From assembly GCA_947650285.1 (NCBI GenBank), contig CANTFL010000375.1:186001-250000 (forward strand): a stretch of 64,000 nucleotides of DNA, read 5' to 3'. This stretch comes from Hyaloperonospora brassicae. Its lineage: Eukaryota; Oomycota; Peronosporomycetes; Peronosporales; Peronosporaceae. The notes beneath the pieces are model-generated. The model searched no databases. It saw only the letters and a list, made by a program, of their open reading frames with translations, and was not told where the DNA came from. Below are positions 58,363 to 64,000 of the stretch, one piece after another. The position numbers and the translations under genes were made by a program. Position 1 is the first letter of the stretch; the number at the start of each line of letters is the position of its first letter.

Positions 58363-58897
58363 TGTTGCGGAGCTACACAGCTCCTTAATTCAGAGGAATA
58401 TTTAACGCTCAATGAGCAACTTAAGGTTCAAAGCACCCGACTCAAAGAGTCAACAACTTCAGAAAGCTGTAAGGTTTGGTTCAAAGAACCCGACTCAAAG
58501 AGTTAACAAGCTCAAAGAACTTACGGTCCCTGTTCCAGGGGGACCCAACGATTCAATGAATCAAACGCACTGAGTGCACAAGGAGTAGCTGCCTTAAGAA
58601 GGCGTTCCTACCTCCTTAACGATCGCAAGACGCCTCAGAGAGGCACGTGTCTTGTAGATCAAAATTGGAACTGAATTTGATTTCTTCTTTAAACCTAAAA
58701 GAACACCTTATAACAAAGTAATTTACCTACTCACTAATGTCCTAAATAAACCTATTAAAATATCTCGCAACTAATGGTTGACAGACATCAGTCTTTAACA
58801 ATTGATACTGCGTTCTAATATTACTTTAAAGGGGATCCCATCCCTTGTGTGTACCACACCTGTTGTCGACTACCAGTCGTCGTGTGACTCCGTTTCA
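58363..58897 (-). repeat. 5' LTR of Gypsy element C
   Basis: About 535 bases, longer than its partner because of a partly duplicated segment (GTTCAAAG(C/A)ACCCGACTCAAAGAGT, near 58427-58500). Confidence 0.75.
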
Positions 58898-59450
58898 CGT
58901 GGCGTTTTATCGTGTCTACGACACTTCATGCCATCTGGGAGAGCGCCTTCGCCGCATGGAATACTAGTTTTTATCACAGGAGGTGCACACGACCAGTGCC
59001 AAACCTATCTTTCGCCGGTTGGCTCGACGGCTTTGCGAATCCCCCCAAAGGGGGAAAAAACAAATTGACAGGGGGCCTCGTCTGATACAACGAATCTCCT
59101 TTGTTGCAAGTACGGCCTATCGACCAGTGCACAAGAGTACTATATTTCCTCTTGTTCGATGAAAGATCCCGCGTAAATCCAGGTCCAGGCGGAGCTGATT
59201 CCTTTCTGCTGCTGTCAATCATTGGTTAGACCTCTCCGGTCGAACAACAGATAATATAAGACCCCGTACTGATAACGAGGAATCTGATCATCTCGAGACA
59301 GGAGTCTGCGCGCAGAATCTCTGCTGTCCGAGACCTCATCCTACATATTACATAAAGTAGCGATCGTCACGGTAATTTTGTTGCCGGGTGGCAGTATAGA
59401 GCAGGTCGCACACATACCTAAATATACCTCACCAGCTCACTCGCTCGAAA
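58898..59450. other. Spacer between Gypsy C and inverted duplication 1
   Basis: No supported gene, RNA or repeat domain. Confidence 0.35.
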
Positions 59451-59510
59451 CAATTGCTCGAAACATTTGCTCGAAACAATTGCTCGAAACCATTGCTCGA
59501 AACAATCGCT
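59449..59510. repeat. Short tandem repeats at duplication edge
   Basis: Five imperfect copies of a 15-base unit TTGCTCGAAACAA(T/C)x. The left arm has only about one and a half copies, and the arms stop matching exactly here. Confidence 0.85.
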
Positions 59511-60429
59511 CCACGTTTCTACCCATCAGTCCAAGCGGTCACGACGATGCAAAAAGCCGGCCACTGACAACGTTGGTGGTGGTCATGGCATATTGCTGAA
59601 TCTTGGCCCCTCTACAGCAGCACGGAGCTCATATTTGCGAAGGCCTCTTGGAGTCGGGACGACAGCGATTGTTACCAACGTCCGCTGCATGTTGGGCGAT
59701 AATGTGGACGGAGCAGCTAAGTAGCCGATGCATCGCGCGCTCTACACACAGCGGCCTCATACGATGACAATGGTAAGGATGATAGTGTGTAGCATCTTTG
59801 CGCAAGACGCGATGTCTCGCATCGCTGTGTAACGCCACAAGTGCAACGCGCTATGTGTTTCTCGATCGTCACTGTCCATCATTGACAACAGGCATTGACC
59901 GTGTCACGGCAGGGTGTGACATCGATTGGGTGATGCATAAACGTGATGGATCCAGTCGCTATGCTATGTCTGGATAGCGATGTCGAGCCAAGACAGGCCA
60001 CTGACTCCCCCCAGTATGATGAACGTGGCTTCTCGTTCAGACACGCCCGGTCGCAGCTGTAGTCGAGCCGTATGTTCCGTATTTGTCTGTACGAACGCGA
60101 TGAATGTCCATCCGCGCAAGCTCCACACGCGAAGAGGGTTCATCGGTTTCGACCGCCGGTCAAGTATATATTCCTAGGATGTAAAGTGCAGCTTACCGCG
60201 TACAGGATGCATGATCAGACGAACGTCATGCATGCCCGTTGGAGAAGGAGTAACATCGACTGCTCTGCTCACAGGACGGCGTACTTCAGCAACGACACCA
60301 GAGCTGCACTGTTGACTGAAAAGGGATTTGACATGCGGCGTCGAACGGATGCTGACAGACACTGCATGCACTCGACCAGTGTGCGAGAGATGCTCTCAAG
60401 TACTTGGCGTTGCTATGAGTCCAGTTGCG

Positions 60430-60512
60430 AGCAAGTGCATGCCATGATCCAGTGTATGCCGCGATCCAGTGTATGCCGCGATCCAGTGTATGCCGCGATC
60501 CAGTGTATGCAG
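60430..60512 (+). repeat. 17-base tandem repeats, right arm
   Basis: About four to five copies of GATCCAGTGTATGCCGC, more regular than in the left arm. Confidence 0.82.
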
Positions 60513-60626
60513 CGTAATCTAGACTAATGATGCGGCACGGTATTGCTATACCTCCGCTCGTTCAAACAGCCTCCTAGCGCTTCGTTTGCGACACCGTGCA
60601 CACGGCTGGATGTGTGGGGATGAGAA

Positions 60627-60836
60627 ATGGGCTGCACGTTGCAAGATGCTGAGACGCACGCGGTCAAATGGAGGATGTCAATCCAAAGTCGAGTAGTGAC
60701 GGATACGGCTCGTGTACCGTCGACATCTAGCGACCCGCTCGTGCAAACATGGCCACGTCCACGGATGACCGTTGCACAGATGCTGGCGACGGGACCGAGC
60801 GACGCTGATGGCAGTCGTCAGCGCGAGGGTCTCTGA
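60627..60836 (+). CDS. Small duplicated open frame, uncertain (right copy)
   Basis: Counterpart of 40287-40496; 69 codons from an ATG. Differs at a few residues near the end (MLATG against MLSTG, DGSRQ against DNSLQ). Coding status unproven. Confidence 0.22.
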   Translation: MGCTLQDAETHAVKWRMSIQSRVVTDTARVPSTSSDPLVQTWPRPRMTVAQMLATGPSDADGSRQREGL

Positions 60837-61334
60837 AACGACGAGCGCTCGTCACATCGTCCATGCACGTTACATACGTAATGTGTTCTTTCGGACGCTC
60901 CTTCTTCAATATGCTCTGTGGACGCGCGACAAGGTCAAGTAAACAAGGAAGGCACATGCTGATTCGTGTACCATCACTGAGATAAATGCACTGCGTCGAC
61001 GATAGAGCGACAGTGTTGCATGCACGAAGCCAGCGTGTGCGCACACAAGAAAAGGGTAAGCGTGGCATCGAGTGCAAATAGTATGTTTTTTGCCGCCTGG
61101 CATACTAGAAGTGCCGTTGAGATAGTCAGTGAGACGAAGAACGAACGCTGCGTGGTAGAAGAGCACCAGAGGACCATTCGACAAGCGTGTGAAATGCCCG
61201 CCTGCCGTTTGCAGTAGCAAATCCATGCACTGGCAGCGGGAACGTCCTCGCAAGGGCACGAATGCACACCCCATCACTTGAAAAAAATCTCTACCGGGGC
61301 CAAGGTTGAAAGGACGGAGGTCTTATCTGCGCTG

Positions 61335-61435
61335 CGCACACACACAGCCACACATACACACAGACACACACAGACACACACAGACACACAGACACACACA
61401 GACACACAGACACACACAGACACACACAGACACGA
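61335..61435 (+). repeat. CA/CACAGA microsatellite
   Basis: About 100 bases of (CACACACAGA)-like repeats lie about 350 bases upstream of effector copy 2. The left arm has only a short CACACAAACACAC at the equivalent place (about 39800). Confidence 0.95.
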
Positions 61436-61787
61436 GGTCATGTAGAGGAAGACGCGTGGACGACTCGTGTGTGCGTGTGAAGATGGAGCGAAAAAAGTGC
61501 GAGGCGTCAACAAAGCTGCTGCATATGTGGTAGGGGTAGTCCGTCATCCGATAGTGTCTTTTGTATGGCGTGGAATGACGAGAAAGCATCAGCCAGTAGC
61601 GTTGAGAGTTTCCACGCGAGCAGACGGCGAAGGCAGCGTACATACGACTTGACGGTCCGAGTTTGTTCATTTGTAGACACAATCGAAAATACACTCCACT
61701 GCTTGGACGAAACAGTGTCCCCTTTCAGCTCAATATCGAGGCGCTCTTCAGCCCGATTAAGCGCTCTGCAGTCCATCGATCGCAGAA

Positions 61788-62249
61788 ATGGTCTGTAAGG
61801 CGTTCATGACGCGAACTCGTTGCTTCCTGCTCGTGTTGAGCGTCTTGTTGACCAGCAGCTGCAGCGTCGTCTCAGCTACAAGAAGCTTGAAAGCCGTTCA
61901 GCATCCCCATGACGATGACGAGGCGACCCGTCGTGTCAAACTCGCCCATACGGACGATGATGAGCTACAATCGGAGGGGGAAGGAAACTTGGCAACGCGC
62001 GACGAGGAAGAGAGAGGATTGAGATCTTTCGTTAAAGGGTCTCTGGCAAAGATTAGCGGGAAATCCACCGACGAACAAGCTTACGCACGTGCGCCAGAGG
62101 GTGGAATTGACAGTGCGCCTAGAACGATCGGTATGGCATATCCGGCGTCTTCCAAAAAATGGAATGCATCTACTAAGCTCTTCGTAGCGGTAAATGTTGT
62201 TTTCATCGCTTTTCTTGTTGCCATGTTAGTGGTCAACATTGCCAAATAA
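61788..62249 (+). CDS. RxLR-like secreted effector with C-terminal membrane anchor, copy 2
   Basis: 153 aa from the ATG at 61788. The signal peptide (residues 1-30) and RSLK at 32-35 are identical to copy 1. The acidic region then has small differences, and DEEER at about 71-75 supplies a proper EER motif that copy 1 lacks. From about residue 66 the two proteins are unrelated. The C-terminus is again a membrane helix (LFVAVNVVFIAFLVAMLVVN), so the anchor is kept although its sequence has changed. Uninterrupted frame; inferred secreted and host-delivered. Confidence 0.77.
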   Translation: MVCKAFMTRTRCFLLVLSVLLTSSCSVVSATRSLKAVQHPHDDDEATRRVKLAHTDDDELQSEGEGNLATRDEEERGLRSFVKGSLAKISGKSTDEQAYARAPEGGIDSAPRTIGMAYPASSKKWNASTKLFVAVNVVFIAFLVAMLVVNIAK

Positions 62250-62754
62250 ATTCCGTGCTCAAGCGCTTTTTATACACTTTTTGCAGTCTTAATTTTTTGT
62301 GTTATCGTCTAAGACTACAGTTCGCAGGGCGCGTCCACAGTACGAAGCCGGTAGAACGGATCGTCTAGTTGGCTTACGAAGTCGCCGCATTCGGGTGTGG
62401 GTGACTTGCATAGATGAAGCAGCGACGAGGCACAATTAAACATTGAATGAAACATAGAGTGCGTTGCCATCGATTGCCCTTTGTTCCAGTAGATCCGTGC
62501 AAGACGTCTGTAAGGTCCTGATTCAGATTATAAGCGCCTGTTCAGGCAATTTTTGGCGGCCAGAATTCGTGTATCCTAAGTGTTTTCTTAGGCGTTGATA
62601 CATCGAGGCACGCGTAGAGTAGACTCCGTGGACCGCTTTTGCTGACACGGTATTCTCATACCACTTTTGCCGACAATGAGCAATTGCCAAGCTTCAGACA
62701 AAAGAAAACGTTGGAGCGAGAGAACATACTTTTTCGCGAAAGGTGGTCTATCGC
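62250..62754. other. Spacer between effector 2 and inverted duplication 2
   Basis: No gene or repeat recognised. Confidence 0.4.
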
Positions 62755-64000
62755 GATCTGCGCTACAGCTAAGGGTAACTGAATTCGTTTTAGGTATAAC
62801 AGTAACAAACAAGTTGTTGGCTTGGCACAAGGATTGTGTAAAAAGTGAATGAGCAGGCGTCTATGTATTGATAAATCATGGCAACATACGCGAAGTAGCC
62901 ACCTGATTCGAAAGCATGGTTGAACGAACCTAGTATCGTTGTTCGCTGGAATCCGCTGAAAACAATTTGCGGTGGTCTCCATGGACTTCTTGCATTACTG
63001 TAGTTTCCACTAAATACTACCGAATAAGCGGGAGGCGTAAGGTAATATACGCTGCTACGATTACCGCACTCATATTAATCCGTGGGTGTCACTGTAACGT
63101 AGTAGCCCGTCACGCGAAAACACCATTTTTCGAAATGGAAACAAAAAGTAGGGAAAATAAAAAATGCCCCATTTGATTACGAAAAATAAATATGCCCCAT
63201 TTGATCACGAAAATAAAAAATGCCCCAGATAATTGAAAACTATAAAAATGCCCACGTCCTGGTATTATTTAGTTGATGTGGCACACATTAAATCAAATGT
63301 CCTTAATCATTTTTGTGTTCCCTTTCACGGCCGTGAACAACCTCCGCCCGGTTCGGAAAGCCGCGGAGAGGGTTCTGCCGCGTACATGCTGCGCTTGCAG
63401 CCACCAATCGCAAAACCCTCTCCGCGGACCGGTCCCAAACAGGGAGGAAGGTTGTCACAGCCAGCCCCAGTGTGTCTGTGCTATTGTTGCTGATACTGAT
63501 GTTGTTGCTTTTGTTATTGTTCTTTGAGTAGCTATTGTTGATGTTGCTGCGCTGTTGCTGCTGCTGTTGATGCTGGTACAGTTGTTATTGTTGGTGCTGT
63601 GCTTGAGTTGTCAAAAGTGTATCTAAATCATGATTCTCGACATGAGAGGCGCTTCTCAAGAGGAGCATGATGGGCGCAGGATACAGATAAGGTGACCTTG
63701 GATAGTGTTCTGCTTCGCCATAACGTTCATACAACAAATTTGGAGCCAGCATATGCTGACTCGCGTAATCTTATTAACAGCGTGTCTCCTTACAGCATAT
63801 ATCCTTATCTGGCTAATACCAAATGCAGAACGCCTGCGTGGGCGCGGGCAAACGTGACGTAAGTGGTGAATGAGCGCTGTGTAGCGTCATGGTATTGTCT
63901 TCCAAGACATCCGATACACCGCTAATACCAATCTGCCAATTTGTTTGCCGGTGACGTTGCAGTTAATTCTTAAATACATTCTGATTACTGGCATCTTAAA
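62755..64000. repeat. Inverted duplication 2, right arm (runs off the window)
   Basis: Inverse copy of 51332-52545. It includes the LTR end (63095-63150), the A-rich ATGCCCC units of the nested element (63160-63260) and the element interior. The match still holds at the last base, so the duplication continues beyond the window. Confidence 0.88.

Larger units (their letters stand above)
52546..58897 (-). mobile_element. Ty3/Gypsy chromodomain LTR retrotransposon, element C
   Basis: A second family, distinct from A and B. LTRs at 52546-53019 and 58363-58897 share long blocks (e.g. GAATCAAACGCAC, TGTGTGCACCACACCT-like, TTGTCGACTA) but differ in length and many bases, so the insertion is old. 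Minus-strand order: gag, protease, reverse transcriptase, RNase H, integrase, chromodomain. It starts right after AGATC, the last base shared by the arms of inverted duplication 2, so it inserted at or created that breakpoint. Confidence 0.86.
59472..61985. repeat. Inverted duplication 1, right arm
   Basis: Inverse counterpart of 39300-41645. Differences include the expanded CA-rich microsatellite at 61335-61435, the 17-base array and scattered substitutions. Confidence 0.88.

Noticed and set aside
60430..60512. CRISPR-like array
   Set aside because: The 17-base units are directly adjacent without spacers, in a eukaryotic genome; it is a minisatellite.
61274..61694. Frames of repeated CVCVS or HTQTHRHT
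   Set aside because: They are translations of the CA microsatellite.
1..64000. tRNA, rRNA or snRNA genes
   Set aside because: No cloverleaf, A/B-box pair or rRNA-like stretch was recognised by eye; a covariance-model search was not possible.

Overview
The window looks like nuclear DNA of a plant-pathogenic oomycete (Peronosporales: Phytophthora or a downy mildew). Three observations support this: compact genes with short GT-AG introns; decayed chromodomain Ty3/Gypsy elements of oomycete style; and two small secreted proteins with a signal peptide, an RxLR-like RSLK site and acidic/EER-like residues. I cannot name the species from the sequence.

Layout. 1-8 kb is AT-rich and gene-poor, with a dead MULE transposase (about 1.9-3.7 kb, minus) and an old LTR remnant near 5.2 kb. 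8-22 kb is a conserved gene block: a six-exon ERMP1-like ER metallopeptidase (8180-11270), a C2H2 zinc-finger protein (12998-14635), a two-exon hypothetical gene on the minus strand (17785-16731) and, divergent from it, the nonsense-mediated decay helicase UPF1 (18728-21919). 22.8-64 kb is repeat-dominated. It holds a pogo/Tigger-type transposon with intact ends and a TA target duplication (22851-24725), and three chromodomain Gypsy elements, all reading on the minus strand: A (25507-33824), B (42806-52206) and C (52546-58897). A solo LTR (36884-37325) splits a Myb-repeat SNAPC4-like pseudogene. A divergent alpha-tubulin 5' fragment lies beside that pseudogene. A 1.3 kb terminal-inverted-repeat element is nested in one LTR of B.

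Two inverted duplications shape the right half. One pairs 39.3-41.6 kb with 59.5-62.0 kb and carries one tail-anchored effector-like gene in each arm (38984-39496 minus; 61788-62249 plus). The two effectors share an identical signal peptide and then diverge completely. The other pairs 51.33-52.55 kb with 62.76-64.0 kb and contains the junction of the nested transposon and the LTR of B.

The most unusual signals are these. An open frame on the plus strand, opposite to gag-pol, fills the space between the chromodomain end and the 3' LTR in Gypsy elements A and B (homologous to each other) and, by position, in C. A nested inverted-repeat block is conserved across otherwise different LTRs. The duplicated effector pair shows a sharp switch from identity to divergence. 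There is no operon-like organisation: the host genes are separate housekeeping or regulatory genes, and the effector pair sits in the repeat-rich compartment.
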